The notes: generated by a model from the letters alone, not told the origin. DNA of 64,000 bases from Sporichthya polymorpha DSM 43042 (GCF_000384115.1 NZ_KB913029.1:1-64000); one strand, 5' to 3'; counted from the stretch's first letter, positions 34,361 to 43,705 are shown. Program-made: numbers and translations.

Positions 34361-35329
34361 GTGTCGATGCCGAACTCCACGAGCTCCCAGCCCGCGTTCC
34401 ACCAGAAGAAGGTCCTGCGCGCGTGCGCGGAGATCCTCGACCGCATCGAGGCGAACCCGGCCTACGAGCGCACGTCCGGCCTGCTGGTCGAGGTCGGGGG
34501 CGAGGTGCGCTTCGCGGTGGACCGGCGCGGGCCGGCCGTCGCCGACGTCTTCTCGGTGACGAAGGCCGTGACCGCGACCCTCGTCGGGATCGCGCAGGCC
34601 GACGGCTTCGTCCCGGACCTCGACGCGCCGGCCAAGCCGAGTCCGCACACCTGGCGGCAACTGCTGACGATGACCCGCGGCAGCGAGACCGACGGGGCGT
34701 GGGAGCTCGACGCGGTGATGGCGCGGGCCGACAGCTGGCTCGAGCACTGGCTCGCGGCGCCGGCGGTCACCGACCCGGGCAAGAAGTTCCGCTACGACGA
34801 CGGCGCGTACCACCTGCTCGGCGCCGCGCTGGCCGAGGCGACGCGCCGCCCACTGGCGGAGTACGCGGCCGAGCGCCTGTTCGGGCCGCTCGGAATCGAG
34901 GAGTGGGCCTGGCTGACCGACCCGGAAGGACTGCCGCTGGGGTTCGGGCACCTGCAGCTCGACCGGCCCGCGCTGGCCACGTTCGGGCGGCTGTGGCTCG
35001 ACCAGGGTCGCCTCGACGGCCAGGAACTGCTCCCGGCCAAGTACGCCCGCGCAATGGCGACCGCGCACACGACCGGCGGCGCGCCCGAGTGGAAGGGCTA
35101 CGGCTTCGGGCTCTGGGTCGACAAGTCGATGGGCTTCTTCGCGAGCGGCTGGGCGGGCCAGCACGTCCTGGTGCTGCCCGCGGCGGACGCCGTCATCGTG
35201 ACGACCGGGTACGCCGCCTTCGACCCCGGCCCGCCCCCGACCGACGAGATGCCCGAGGGCTGGCGACCGGCGGTGAAGCTGGTCCGCGAGGTGCTCGTCC
35301 CCGTCCTGCTCGCAGGCGGGTCGTCGTGA
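34361..35329 (+). CDS. serine hydrolase, beta-lactamase/DD-peptidase fold
   Basis: A 322-aa protein of the class C beta-lactamase-like family. SVTK (about residues 65-68) is the SxxK nucleophile motif. YDDGAYHLLG takes the YxN position with a changed third residue. AGQHVLVLP is near the HxG-type end. There is no signal peptide, so it is probably cytoplasmic. The start is the GTG immediately after the preceding stop, or the ATG 6 nt later. Its stop overlaps the next start (GTGA), making a tight operon. Confidence 0.82.
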   Translation: MSMPNSTSSQPAFHQKKVLRACAEILDRIEANPAYERTSGLLVEVGGEVRFAVDRRGPAVADVFSVTKAVTATLVGIAQADGFVPDLDAPAKPSPHTWRQLLTMTRGSETDGAWELDAVMARADSWLEHWLAAPAVTDPGKKFRYDDGAYHLLGAALAEATRRPLAEYAAERLFGPLGIEEWAWLTDPEGLPLGFGHLQLDRPALATFGRLWLDQGRLDGQELLPAKYARAMATAHTTGGAPEWKGYGFGLWVDKSMGFFASGWAGQHVLVLPAADAVIVTTGYAAFDPGPPPTDEMPEGWRPAVKLVREVLVPVLLAGGSS

Positions 35330-35979
35330 GGATCTTCGACCCGTCGACCGGCGAGCTCCGCGAGGTGAAGCCCGCGCCGGCCCGGATCCTCCGCATCGCG
35401 GTCGGCGACGGCGTCCGCGTCGCGATCGTCGCCGACCTGCTCCGCCGGGTCGCCGAGCGGCAACGCTGGCAGACCGGCGTCGCCGGGTTCAGCTCGCTGA
35501 CGGATCGTCAGTTGCTCTACGTCAACGTGCATCCGTTCCAGGACCCGGTCGAGCAGGCCGAGCTGGTCGTGCACGAGGTCGGCTCCGAGCCGCCGGTGCC
35601 GGGGCGGGCCGTGGTCGTCGGCGAGGTGGTGGCCGCCGAGGACGCGGTCGACGCGCTCGCCCTGCGGCTGGCCCTGCTGCGCCTCCCCTACCGCGAGCCG
35701 GCGATCCTCGACGCCGGCCTGCTGGCGAACGCGTACGACGACCTGAAGCGGTGGCGCGGGCTGGTCGCGGAGTGGGCCGAGCATCCGAGTGCGCCGATGG
35801 CCGGGGTCGACCCGGTCGTCGAGCGGGTCGAGGACGACCTCGACCTGCCCGGCGCGCTGGAGGCCCTGGAGGCGCTCGCCGCCGACGCGTCGATCTCCCC
35901 CGGCGCCCGGTTCGAGGCCTTCGCGCACCTGGACCGGTTGCTGGGCCTGGACCTGGCCTCCGAGGTCGGACGGCGTTGA
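35326..35979 (+). CDS. cysteinyl-tRNA synthetase-like protein lacking the catalytic core
   Basis: A 217-aa protein. The opening FDPSTGELREVKPAP resembles the N-terminal strand of CysRS. The C-terminal half (LANAYDDLKRWRGLVAEWAEH, then VEDDLDLPGALEALEALAADASISPGARFEAFAHLDRLLGLDL) resembles the CysRS anticodon-binding helical domain. No HIGH or KMSKS motif and no zinc Cys are present, so aminoacylation is not expected. Similar truncated paralogues occur in other actinobacteria; their job is not known to me. The GTG start overlaps the previous stop. Confidence 0.7.
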   Translation: MRIFDPSTGELREVKPAPARILRIAVGDGVRVAIVADLLRRVAERQRWQTGVAGFSSLTDRQLLYVNVHPFQDPVEQAELVVHEVGSEPPVPGRAVVVGEVVAAEDAVDALALRLALLRLPYREPAILDAGLLANAYDDLKRWRGLVAEWAEHPSAPMAGVDPVVERVEDDLDLPGALEALEALAADASISPGARFEAFAHLDRLLGLDLASEVGRR

Positions 35980-36530
35980 CCCTCCGGCTCGGGATCGCGG
36001 ACCACCTCGGCTGGGCGGTCGCGGTCACGGCCGACGCCGAGCACGCGGTCGTCGACCGGCGCCGGATCGCCCTCGTCGACGAGGGCCTCTCCGAGGCGCC
36101 CATCCACTACGACCGCGGCGTGTCCTCCGACGCGGAGATCGCGGCGCTGATCGACCGCGTCCGCGCCTCGATCGCCCGCTGCGCCGCCGCGGCCTTCGAC
36201 GACCTGCCGAGCGGCATCGTGTCGATCTCCCTGCGGGTCTGGCCGGCGGACTTCCCGACCGACCTCGCCGTCGCGCGCCAGGTCCCGTGGGAGGCCCGCG
36301 CCGACGCGGTGCGATACCGGCAGGTCCTCGCCGAGGTGGCGGGCGCCCGCGGCTGGGCGGTGCACCGCTACGACGCGAAGACCGCCGAAGCGCAGGCGTC
36401 CGCCCGCCTCGGCGCCCGCGCCGCCGACGTCCTCACCGGCCCCCGGGCCCGCCTCGGACCCCCGTGGACTCAGGACCACCGCGTCGCTCTCGCCGCCACC
36501 GTCCTCGCCGCCACCGTCCTCGCCGACTGA
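35976..36530 (+). CDS. conserved hypothetical protein, possible RNase H-like fold
   Basis: A 184-aa protein started at a TTG that overlaps the previous stop (TTGA). It begins TLRLGIADHLGWAVAVTADAEHAVVDRRRIALVD, whose glycine-rich strand-turn-strand is reminiscent of RNase H/RuvC-like folds. It continues with helix-rich sequence and ends ALAATVLAATVLAD. I recall similar actinobacterial proteins of unknown function. It is last in the five-gene run from 32446 and is followed by a palindromic element. Confidence 0.6.
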   Translation: MTLRLGIADHLGWAVAVTADAEHAVVDRRRIALVDEGLSEAPIHYDRGVSSDAEIAALIDRVRASIARCAAAAFDDLPSGIVSISLRVWPADFPTDLAVARQVPWEARADAVRYRQVLAEVAGARGWAVHRYDAKTAEAQASARLGARAADVLTGPRARLGPPWTQDHRVALAATVLAATVLAD

Positions 36531-36557
36531 CCCCCGCCGTCGGACCCGCCTGTGGAA

Positions 36558-36607
36558 AAGAAAGGGTGACACCCCTTACTGCGGAGTAAGGGGTGTCACC
36601 CTTTCTT
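36558..36607. terminator. palindromic element, copy between two convergent operons
   Basis: Perfect 23-nt arms (half-site AGGGTGACACCCCTTACT preceded by AAGAA) around a GCGG loop. A-rich and T-rich flanks on both sides give the form of a bidirectional intrinsic terminator between the gene ending at 36530 and rocD ending at 36663. Confidence 0.85.
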
Positions 36608-36662
36608 GACACGGGGGCGGCCGGGTTCGGCCACCGGCGGCGGGCTCATCGGCGGTGTCTGG

Positions 36663-37880
36663 TCAGCCGCGGAGGGCCTCGGCCAGGCGGGCGACGGCCC
36701 AGTCGATCTCGTCGCCGGTGATGATCAGCGGCGGGGCGAGGCGGATCGTCGAGCCGTGGGTGTCCTTGGCGAGGACGCCGAGGTGCATCAGCCGCTCGCA
36801 GATCTGCCGGCCGGTGCCGACGGCGGGGTCGATGTCGATCCCGGCCCAGAGGCCGCGACCGCGGACGGCGGTGACACCCATCGACGTCAGTTCGCCGAGG
36901 CCGTCGTGCATGCGAGCGCCGTGGACGCGGGCCCGCTCCTGGAACTCGCCGGTCGTAAGCAGCCGGACGACGGCGCGGCCGACCGCACAGGCGAGCGGGT
37001 TGCCGCCGAATGTCGAGCCGTGCTGACCCGGCTTCAGAACACCGAGCACGTCGGCGTCCGCGACCACCGCGGAGACCGGCACGATGCCGCCGCCGAGGGC
37101 CTTGCCGAGCAGGTACATGTCCGGGACGACGTTCTCGTGGTCGCACGCGAACAGTGCACCCGTTCGGCCCAGCCCGGACTGGATCTCGTCGGCGACGAAC
37201 AGGACCCCGCGCCGGGTGCAGATCTCGCGCACGGCGGTCAGGTAGCCCGCCGGCGGGACGAGGACCCCGGCCTCGCCCTGGATCGGCTCGATCAGCACCG
37301 CGACGGTGTTGTCGTCGATCGCGGACTCGATCGCCGCGGCGTCGCCGTAGGGCACGACGGTGAAGCCCGGGGTGAACGGGCCGAAGTTGTCGCGCGCGTC
37401 GGGGTCGGTCGAGAACGAGACGATCGTCGTCGTCCGGCCGTGGAAGTTGTCCGCGGCGACGAGAATGTTCGCGCGGTCGCGGGCGACGCCCTTGACCTCG
37501 TAGCCCCACTTGCGCGCGACCTTGATCGCGGTCTCGACGGCCTCGGCGCCGGTGTTCATCGGCAGGACCATCTGCTTGCCGGCGAGGTCACCGAGCTCGG
37601 CACAGAACTCGTAGAGCCCGTCGTGGTCGAACGCGCGGCTGGTCAGCGTGAGCCGGTCCAGCTGGTCGCGCGCCGCGGCGAGCAGCTCGGGGTGGCCGTG
37701 GCCGAAGTTCAGCGCCGAGTACGCCGCGAGGCAGTCCAGGTAGCGCTTGCCGTCGACGTCGGTCACCCAGGACCCGGCCGCCTCGCGCACCACGACCGGC
37801 AGCGGGTGGTAGTTGTGCGCGCAGCGGTCACGCAGGTCGGCGCGGTCCGCGGCGGCGGTGCGCGCAGCGGGAACGGTCAT
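36663..37880 (-). CDS. rocD: ornithine--oxo-acid transaminase
   Basis: A 405-aa class III PLP aminotransferase converting ornithine to glutamate-5-semialdehyde. It has [56 protein letters not shown] and the PLP lysine in [16 protein letters not shown]. The start is ATG 37880. It lies 28 bp after the dimethylargininase gene; together they would degrade arginine-derived compounds. The Lrp-type regulator at 39686 is a likely controller. Confidence 0.93.
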   Translation of the reverse strand: MTVPAARTAAADRADLRDRCAHNYHPLPVVVREAAGSWVTDVDGKRYLDCLAAYSALNFGHGHPELLAAARDQLDRLTLTSRAFDHDGLYEFCAELGDLAGKQMVLPMNTGAEAVETAIKVARKWGYEVKGVARDRANILVAADNFHGRTTTIVSFSTDPDARDNFGPFTPGFTVVPYGDAAAIESAIDDNTVAVLIEPIQGEAGVLVPPAGYLTAVREICTRRGVLFVADEIQSGLGRTGALFACDHENVVPDMYLLGKALGGGIVPVSAVVADADVLGVLKPGQHGSTFGGNPLACAVGRAVVRLLTTGEFQERARVHGARMHDGLGELTSMGVTAVRGRGLWAGIDIDPAVGTGRQICERLMHLGVLAKDTHGSTIRLAPPLIITGDEIDWAVARLAEALRG

Positions 37881-37908
37881 TCGGCACCTCCGAGCGCGCG
37901 GGGCGAGG

Positions 37909-38808
37909 TCATGAACGCAGTTCCAGGGTGCAGCACTTGGGACCTCCGCCGGACTTCTTGAACTCGGACAGCTCGACGGGCACGGGATCGTAGCCCCGCT
38001 CGCGCAGGGCCGCGGCGAACCGAACGCTCTCGACGGGGACGACGACGTGCTTGCCGTCGGAGACCGAGTTCATCGCGAACGTCGCGGCCTCGTCGGCGTC
38101 GACGGTGATCGCGTCCGGGAACATCCGGCGCAGGACCGCGTTGCTGCCCGGCGAGAACGCACCCGGGTAGTAGGCGATGTCGTGGTCGCCGAGGACGGCG
38201 ATGGCGGTGTCGAGGTGGTAGTAGCTCGGGTCCACCAACTGCAGCGAGATCACCGGCTTGCCGAAGAACTCCTGCGCCTCGCCGTGCGCCATGCGCGAGG
38301 TGCGGAACCCGGTGCCGGCGAGGAGGACGGTGTCGAGGTCGAGGAAGTCGCCCTCGCCCTCGTTGACGGTGCTCGTCGAGCCGAAGTCGGAGAATCGCCC
38401 GGTCGCGCGCAGCCATTCCAGGTACGCGGGGCCCTCGGGCTGCCGCTCGGCGGCGAGGAAGCTCGCGCCCAGCACCTTGCCGTCGACGACGAGCGCGCCG
38501 TTCGCGGCGAAGACCATGTCCGGAAGACCCGGCACGCCCTCGAGAATGTCGACGGTGTGGCCGAGCGCGCGGTAGGCGTCGCGCAGGCCCTCCCACTGCC
38601 GCATCGCCAGGCCGGTGTCGACGGGCTCACCGTTCGGGTCCATCCACGGGTTGATCGCGTACGTGACCTCGAAGTGGGTCGGCCGGCACATCAGGTAGTG
38701 CCGCGGGCGCGCGACGCGGACGCCGGGCAGCGTGGTGACGGTGGCCGGGCTGGTCGAGGCGCCGGAGGCGGGAGCCGGGATCGCGGGAGTCCCGGTCACG
38801 TGAGGCAT
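37909..38808 (-). CDS. ddaH: dimethylargininase (N(G),N(G)-dimethylarginine dimethylaminohydrolase)
   Basis: A 299-aa member of the amidinotransferase/DDAH superfamily that would hydrolyse methylated arginine to citrulline. [38 protein letters not shown] and [14 protein letters not shown] supply the Glu/Asp/His; the nucleophilic Cys lies in [11 protein letters not shown] at the C-terminus. The ATG at 38808 is preferred over 38814 because a TAGGTA hexamer sits 5 nt upstream. The gene order ddaH-rocD is common in actinobacteria. Arginine deiminase activity is a less likely alternative. Confidence 0.87.
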   Translation of the reverse strand: MPHVTGTPAIPAPASGASTSPATVTTLPGVRVARPRHYLMCRPTHFEVTYAINPWMDPNGEPVDTGLAMRQWEGLRDAYRALGHTVDILEGVPGLPDMVFAANGALVVDGKVLGASFLAAERQPEGPAYLEWLRATGRFSDFGSTSTVNEGEGDFLDLDTVLLAGTGFRTSRMAHGEAQEFFGKPVISLQLVDPSYYHLDTAIAVLGDHDIAYYPGAFSPGSNAVLRRMFPDAITVDADEAATFAMNSVSDGKHVVVPVESVRFAAALRERGYDPVPVELSEFKKSGGGPKCCTLELRS

Positions 38809-38813
38809 CGTCA

Positions 38814-38819
38814 TACCTA
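38814..38819 (-). promoter_or_regulatory. probable leaderless -10 element for ddaH
   Basis: TAGGTA on the minus strand, 5 nt before the ATG at 38808, with no ribosome site. Confidence 0.4.
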
Positions 38820-38876
38820 TGACGGTAGGAAGCGACGTCGCCCCCGTCAGGTCAAAGCGTTGCGCGTAAGCGTCGT

Positions 38877-38900
38877 TTCGTTGCGTTCTGGCGCAACGAA
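38877..38900. promoter_or_regulatory. candidate Lrp/AsnC-type operator upstream of ddaH-rocD
   Basis: TTCGTTGCG at 38877-38885 and CGCAACGAA at 38892-38900 are perfect 9-bp arms with a 6-bp spacer. A further half-site CGTTGCG occurs at 38858-38864, one helical turn or two away. The repeat lies about 60 bp upstream of the presumed ddaH start. Confidence 0.5.
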
Positions 38901-39018
38901 TCGACGCGATGGATCACCGGCCCCCGTTATGTCCGAGTCGGTAACACGGCCGGAACTTTCCGCCGTCGCAGCGGGGTCAGCCGCGCCGGCCGGGACGCAA
39001 CGGGGCAGGATCTTCCCC

Positions 39019-39597
39019 ATGGCCCACATCGCGCTGTTCCACTCGATCCTCGGCGTCCGTCCCGGCGAGCTCGACGGTGCCCGCCGCCTCACCGAGGCCG
39101 GGCACGAGGTCCGTGTCGTCGACCAGTACGACGGTGAGGTCTTCGACGATTACGAGGACGCCACCGCGTTCGCCCGCACGGTCGGCTACCACGAGCTCAT
39201 CGGCCGGGCCCTCGCCTCGACGCTCGACCTCCCCGACGGGTTTCTCGCGCTCGGGTTCTCCAACGGCGCCGTGATGGCGCAGTACGTCGCGCTCCAGCGG
39301 CCGGTCAGCGGCGTCGTGCTCGTCTCCACCGCCGTCGAGCTTGCCGAGATCGGCGGGAAGGCCTGGCCGTCCGAGGTCGCCGTCCAGCTCCACCACGCGA
39401 TGGACGACCCGTGGAAGGAACCGCAGCAGATGATCGACTTCGTCGGCCAGGTCCAGCAGGCCGGCGCCGACATCGACGTCTTCGACTACCACGCCGGCGG
39501 CCACCTGTTCACCGACCCGTCCAAGGCCGACGAGTACGACGAGGCCGGCACCGAGCTGTTCTGGGAGCGGACCCTCGCCTTCTGCGCCGCCCGCTGA
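39019..39597 (+). CDS. dienelactone hydrolase family protein
   Basis: A 192-aa alpha/beta hydrolase. HIALFHSILGVRPGELDGARRLTEAGHEVRVVDQYDG is the family N-terminus. The nucleophile elbow reads GFSNGAVMAQ, with Ser in place of the Cys of true dienelactone hydrolases. The Asp/His end is DYHAGGHLFTDPSK. The start is ATG 39019. It is divergent from ddaH and convergent with the Lrp gene across a palindromic element. The substrate is unknown. Confidence 0.83.
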   Translation: MAHIALFHSILGVRPGELDGARRLTEAGHEVRVVDQYDGEVFDDYEDATAFARTVGYHELIGRALASTLDLPDGFLALGFSNGAVMAQYVALQRPVSGVVLVSTAVELAEIGGKAWPSEVAVQLHHAMDDPWKEPQQMIDFVGQVQQAGADIDVFDYHAGGHLFTDPSKADEYDEAGTELFWERTLAFCAAR

Positions 39598-39625
39598 CTC
39601 CTTCGACCGAAGTCGCGATGTCAAG

Positions 39626-39669
39626 AAAGGGTGACACCCCTTACTGCGCAGTAAGGGGTGTCACCCTTT
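39626..39669. terminator. palindromic element, loopless 44-bp copy
   Basis: A perfect palindrome of two 22-nt arms (half-site AGGGTGACACCCCTTACT plus GC), continued by TTT to a run of six T on the right and by GATGT/ACATC flanks. It lies between the convergent hydrolase (stop 39597) and Lrp gene (stop 39686). Confidence 0.87.
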
Positions 39670-39685
39670 TTTCACATCAGGGCGG

Positions 39686-40144
39686 TCAGGCGAGGCCGCT
39701 GCCCTCCGCGCGGCGGAGGAGGGACGACATCACAATCGCGGACCGGGTGCGGGTGACGAAGCGCTCGGCGGCGATCTGTTCCACCACCCGCTCGAGGTGC
39801 TTGATGTCCCGGGCGAGGACGTGGAGAAGGGCGTCGGCGTCGCCGGTGACGGTCGAGGCGGAGACGACCTCGGGGAACCGGGCGACGGCGGCGCGGATCT
39901 TCTCCGGGGACGTGCGGCCCTCGCAGTAGAGCTCGACGAAGGCCTCGGTCGTCCAGCCCAGCGCGGCGGGGTCGACGACGGCGGTGAAGCCGCGGATCGC
40001 CCCGGTCGACCGCAGCCGGTCCACGCGCCGCTTCACCGCGGGGGCGGACAGGCCGATCTCGGAGCCGATGTCGGCGTAGCTGGTGCGCGCGTCGGCCTGC
40101 AGCGCCGCGACGATCTGCGCGTCCAGCGGGTCGAGGTCCGGCAC
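39686..40144 (-). CDS. Lrp/AsnC family transcriptional regulator
   Basis: A 152-aa regulator. The N-terminal winged helix (LDPLDAQIVAALQADARTSYADIGSEIGLSAPAVKRRVDRL) binds DNA. The C-terminal RAM/AsnC domain (FVELYCEGRTSPEKIRAAVARFPEVVSASTVTGDADALLHVLA) senses amino acids. The neighbouring arginine/ornithine catabolic genes and the inverted repeat at 38877 make ddaH-rocD its probable targets. It lies 13 bp after the VanW gene on the same strand. Confidence 0.9.
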   Translation of the reverse strand: MPDLDPLDAQIVAALQADARTSYADIGSEIGLSAPAVKRRVDRLRSTGAIRGFTAVVDPAALGWTTEAFVELYCEGRTSPEKIRAAVARFPEVVSASTVTGDADALLHVLARDIKHLERVVEQIAAERFVTRTRSAIVMSSLLRRAEGSGLA

Positions 40145-40157
40145 GCCAGCCTCCGGC

Positions 40158-42071
40158 TCAGTCGCGGCCGGAGTCGTCGTCGCCCGAACCGACGGGCAGC
40201 GGCGGGGCCGACGAGGTCGTCGTCGGGGTCGCGGACGGCGACGGTTCCGGCTTCGGCGTCGGGGTCGACTTCGGCGGCTTCGGTGTGCGGGACGGGCTCG
40301 GGTCGGGCGAGGAGCTCGAGCCCGGCGTCGGCGACTTGGTGCCCTTGCCCGGCTCGACGCAGACGATCTTGTCGGTCGGGAAGTAGTGGGTGTCGTAGGT
40401 CTCCCGCTTCACCTCCTCGCCGTCCTTTATGAAGACGCGCGTGATGGTGATGTCGAAGCCGTCGACCGGCGACTGCTCCTCGCAGTCCGGGTCCTCGGAC
40501 TCGACCGTCTTCGGCGAGACGATGTTGCGCCGCGGCGAGGAGATCGACTCGATCTCGTCCCACACCTTGGTGCCCCACATCGAGACCTCGATGGAGCCGA
40601 CCTTGTGCGTCGCCTGGATGTAGACGGGGTGGCCGGAGTCGTTCTGGAAGCGCAGGTCCTTCGAGCCCCACGCGACCGTCGCCTCGCGGCCGGCCGGGTA
40701 CCGGCTGATGTAGAGGCTGTGCGGGTGGTGCTCGATGTCCTTGAGCCCCGCGAAGAACGCGGCGTTGTAGGTCGTCGTCGCGGACTGCGAGACACCGCCG
40801 CCGAGGTCCTCGATGAACTGGCCGTTCTTGATGATGTAGCCGCGGACGAAGCCGTTCTTGACGGTCCGTTCGCCGACGGTCTTGTTCAGGCTCCAGATCT
40901 CGTCGGGCATGACGATCGAGCCGTTGATCAGCTCGGCGGCCCGGCCGATGTTCGTGACGCGGTAGGCCGCGTACGGGTACTCGGTCTTGAAGCTGGAGAG
41001 CTTGTCCGAGATGCCGAGCGCCTCGGCGTCGGCGGTGCTGAACTCCGGCGCCTGCGTGCGCGCACCGGCGTCCACGGTGCGGGGCCCGTCGCCGATGAGG
41101 ACGTCCGCGAGCTTGTCGCCGAGCACCCGCGCGTCGAGGACGATCCCCGCGCGGCTCGGGATGATCTCGACGGTCTCCTCTTCCTCGTCGAACCGGAACT
41201 TCGCGTCGCGCGGCGGACGGCCGAGGTCCTCGACCTCGTCCTCGAGGCTGTCGACCAGCCCCTCGGCGTCGACGACCAGGCGGAGCTCGCCGTCGGCGGG
41301 CTCGGTCGACAGGAACGGGCCGAACTCGGCGGGCGTCAGCTCGACGGCGTTCTTGGCGACGGTGATCGTCACCGGCCCCGACATGGCCTTGGCCCCGATG
41401 CCCGCGAGGGCGCGGTCGACGGCGGCCTGGTCGATCTCCGGCTGCACGTCGACGATCGCGGCCGCGACCTCGCTGTCCCCGGCGAGGAACGCGTCGGTCA
41501 GCGCGGCGGCGACGGCCTCGTCGTCCAGGCCGCGGCCGGGGACGGGCGCGATCGGCTTCGCGACGCCGGTGGAGAAGTCCAGCCCGCCCTCGACGAACCC
41601 GAGGCTGACCTCGTCGTTCATCTCCTCGACGGCCGTCTGCAGCGTCTCGGTGTTGACCGCCGGCACCGGGTCGACCTCCCGGCCGGCCCCGAAGAGGGTC
41701 TTGATCGCGCGGAACGGGGACGCCCAGCCCTCACGCGCCTTCTCGGCGGTGGCCTCGAGGTCGACGTCCAGGCCGAGCTCGCCGGTCGGCCGCGACAGTC
41801 GTTTGTCCCCGGCCACAACGGTCATCGCGTCCGGGAGCCGCTCGGGCAGCGCCACGGACAGGTGCATCCGGGCGTCCTCGACCGACTTCCCGCCGATCGG
41901 GATGCCGAGCACCTCGGTGTTGCGCGGGATGTTGCCGCCGGTCGTCGCCACCGCGACGCCGTACAGCAGCCCGACGGCAGCGACGGCCCCGCCGGCGACG
42001 ATCCCGACACGCAGTGCGGTCCGGCGCCCGCCGGACCCACCGGCCGAGGAGACCGGGGTGGACTCGGTCAC
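40158..42071 (-). CDS. VanW family protein with peptidoglycan-binding-like repeats
   Basis: A 637-aa membrane-anchored protein. One helix (about residues 20-45) is followed by two PG_binding_4-like domains (SVEDARMHLSVALPERLPDAMTV and the later SGPVTITVAKNAVELTPAEFGPFL). The VanW domain has YPYAAYRVTNIGRAAELINGSIVMPDEIWSLNKTVGERT and GGGVSQSATTTYNAAFFAGL. A Pro/Thr/Ser/Lys tail of ~80 residues may span the wall. Recent work on related actinobacterial proteins suggests a wall-associated role; the activity is not established. The start is GTG 42071. Confidence 0.87.
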   Translation of the reverse strand: MTESTPVSSAGGSGGRRTALRVGIVAGGAVAAVGLLYGVAVATTGGNIPRNTEVLGIPIGGKSVEDARMHLSVALPERLPDAMTVVAGDKRLSRPTGELGLDVDLEATAEKAREGWASPFRAIKTLFGAGREVDPVPAVNTETLQTAVEEMNDEVSLGFVEGGLDFSTGVAKPIAPVPGRGLDDEAVAAALTDAFLAGDSEVAAAIVDVQPEIDQAAVDRALAGIGAKAMSGPVTITVAKNAVELTPAEFGPFLSTEPADGELRLVVDAEGLVDSLEDEVEDLGRPPRDAKFRFDEEEETVEIIPSRAGIVLDARVLGDKLADVLIGDGPRTVDAGARTQAPEFSTADAEALGISDKLSSFKTEYPYAAYRVTNIGRAAELINGSIVMPDEIWSLNKTVGERTVKNGFVRGYIIKNGQFIEDLGGGVSQSATTTYNAAFFAGLKDIEHHPHSLYISRYPAGREATVAWGSKDLRFQNDSGHPVYIQATHKVGSIEVSMWGTKVWDEIESISSPRRNIVSPKTVESEDPDCEEQSPVDGFDITITRVFIKDGEEVKRETYDTHYFPTDKIVCVEPGKGTKSPTPGSSSSPDPSPSRTPKPPKSTPTPKPEPSPSATPTTTSSAPPLPVGSGDDDSGRD

Positions 42072-42186
42072 GAAACCTGCTCCCCTTGAAGGCGCGTGGC
42101 CACCAGCCCCGCCGAACGACAACGCCGACAAGTACACCAAACGCCCGCGGCGCGGGCGGCGGAACCGGGTACTCGCCGCGCCGGGA

Positions 42187-42669
42187 TCACGCCGGCGGTG
42201 TCTCCGGGTCGGCGATCGAGGCAGGCGCCGGCAGCGTGGCGAACGGGACGGCGGACACGGCGGCGAGCGCGGTGACACCGCCGAACAGGTACAGATAGCC
42301 CGCGAGGTCGGCGGCGATGATCACATCGCCCTCCGGCCGCCCCGCGGTGAAGACGAGGACGCTGATCACCCAGCCCGCGGCGAGCATCCCGACCGCGAGG
42401 CGGCTGCGCGTGAGCATCCCCGCGCTGAGCGCGACCGCCCCGAGCACGACCAGCATGAACACGCACCCGAGCGGCCAGCGGACCCCGGCCGAGACCGTCC
42501 GCGCCTGGAGGAACGACCCGCCGGCCCCGACGAGGAACCCCAGCGCCACCAGTCCGGCCGCCGTCCCCAGCACCGCCGGGAGCGGCTGGGTCGCGTGCGG
42601 CGGGGCGACCTTCGCCGGGGCCTTGGCGGGAGCGGAGCGCCGCTTCGCCGCGGACGGCTTGGAGCTCAC
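42187..42669 (-). CDS. DUF6113 family membrane protein
   Basis: A 160-aa protein: an Ala/Lys/Pro-rich N-terminus of about 30 residues, then four hydrophobic segments. The conserved [22 protein letters not shown] matches the family found downstream of mshB in streptomycetes. Its GTG overlaps the mshB stop (GTGA), so it is translated with MshB. The function is unknown. Confidence 0.78.
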   Translation of the reverse strand: MSSKPSAAKRRSAPAKAPAKVAPPHATQPLPAVLGTAAGLVALGFLVGAGGSFLQARTVSAGVRWPLGCVFMLVVLGAVALSAGMLTRSRLAVGMLAAGWVISVLVFTAGRPEGDVIIAADLAGYLYLFGGVTALAAVSAVPFATLPAPASIADPETPPA

Positions 42670-43556
42670 AGTCCCGCGAACAGGTCGGACTCGGGGCCGT
42701 CGGCCGGGGCGGGGACGGTGCCGCCGACGAGGCGGAAGCACTCGACACCCCAGATCTTCTGTCCGAGGTGGTTCGAGAGCGCGAAGAACGGGCCGTCGAC
42801 GGTGATCTGGGTGGCGTGGGCGCGCATCGCGGCCATCTTGGCCTCGATGTACTCCTCGCCCTCGACGTAGCTGGTGACGAGCTCGTCGGGCACGCCCATG
42901 CCGAGGTCCTCGACCCGCTCGACGCCGTTGAAGAACTCGTTGTCCCCGGCCGCGCGGAGGGCGTCGATGCCGGACTGCAGGAACGAGAACGGGATCGCGT
43001 ACCAGTAGATCTTCGCGACGGTCCACGCCGCGCCGAGGTCGGGCCGGAACGCGGAATCGGCGGCGAGCTCGGCGGCCCGCATCGTGACCCGGTGGGCCTG
43101 GATGTGGTCGGGGTGGCCGTAGCCGCCGTTCTCGTCGTAGGTCACGAGCACCTGGGGCCGGACCTCGCGGAGCACCTCGACCAGGTGCGCGGCGGCCTCG
43201 TCCAGCTCGGCCCGCCAGAAGCAGTTCTCGCGGTCGTTGGAGGCGACACCCATCATCCCGGAGTCCCGGTACCGGCCGGGGCCGCCGAGAAACCGGAAGT
43301 CGGTGACGCCGAGGGCCGCCATCGCGTCCGCGAGCTCGGAGATGCGGTGCGGCCCGAGGGCGTCGTCGGCGTCGGCGGCGAGGTGGGCGAGCTCGGGGAC
43401 GAGGACCTCGCCCTCCTCCCCCAACGTGCAGGTCACGAGCGTGACGTGGACGCCCTCGGCGGCGTACTTGGCCATCACGATCCCGCTGTTGATCACCTCG
43501 TCGTCCGGGTGGGCGTGGACGAGGACGATCCGGCGGTCGGCGGTCGGGGCGGGCAT
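42666..43556 (-). CDS. mshB: N-acetyl-1-D-myo-inositol-2-amino-2-deoxy-alpha-D-glucopyranoside deacetylase
   Basis: A 296-aa zinc deacetylase of mycothiol synthesis. [17 protein letters not shown] supplies the His and Asp ligands and the catalytic Asp. [18 protein letters not shown] gives the second His. [35 protein letters not shown] is typical of MshB rather than of Mca. The start is ATG 43556 preceded by TAGATT and 6 nt, suggesting a leaderless mRNA. It supports the actinobacterial assignment. Confidence 0.92.
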   Translation of the reverse strand: MPAPTADRRIVLVHAHPDDEVINSGIVMAKYAAEGVHVTLVTCTLGEEGEVLVPELAHLAADADDALGPHRISELADAMAALGVTDFRFLGGPGRYRDSGMMGVASNDRENCFWRAELDEAAAHLVEVLREVRPQVLVTYDENGGYGHPDHIQAHRVTMRAAELAADSAFRPDLGAAWTVAKIYWYAIPFSFLQSGIDALRAAGDNEFFNGVERVEDLGMGVPDELVTSYVEGEEYIEAKMAAMRAHATQITVDGPFFALSNHLGQKIWGVECFRLVGGTVPAPADGPESDLFAGL

Positions 43557-43562
43557 GGGCGG

Positions 43563-43568
43563 AATCTA
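43563..43568 (-). promoter_or_regulatory. probable leaderless -10 element for mshB
   Basis: TAGATT on the minus strand, 6 nt before the ATG at 43556, identical in hexamer and spacing to the element before 2496. Confidence 0.5.
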
Positions 43569-43634
43569 GTCGACCCACCTGACGGGGCCGGTGCGGCTGC
43601 CCGCGGCGCAGACCCTCCGGACGATGGGCCCGGT

Positions 43635-43690
43635 GCCGCGGACGTATTGCTCGGGTATCGGGGGGAACGTACCGTTTAGGTAATCCTCAG
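43635..43690 (+). promoter_or_regulatory. shared upstream block, copy 1
   Basis: About 56 bp here can be aligned with 44656-44711 upstream of the paralogous gene: CCGCGGACGT, TTG plus a Gly-rich stretch, GGAACGTACCGT, then AATCCTCAG. GGAAC followed after 17 bp by CTCAG could be an ECF-sigma-like promoter, but the class is not recognised. Confidence 0.5.
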
Positions 43691-43705
43691 TTTCGGAGTC
43701 GTCCC

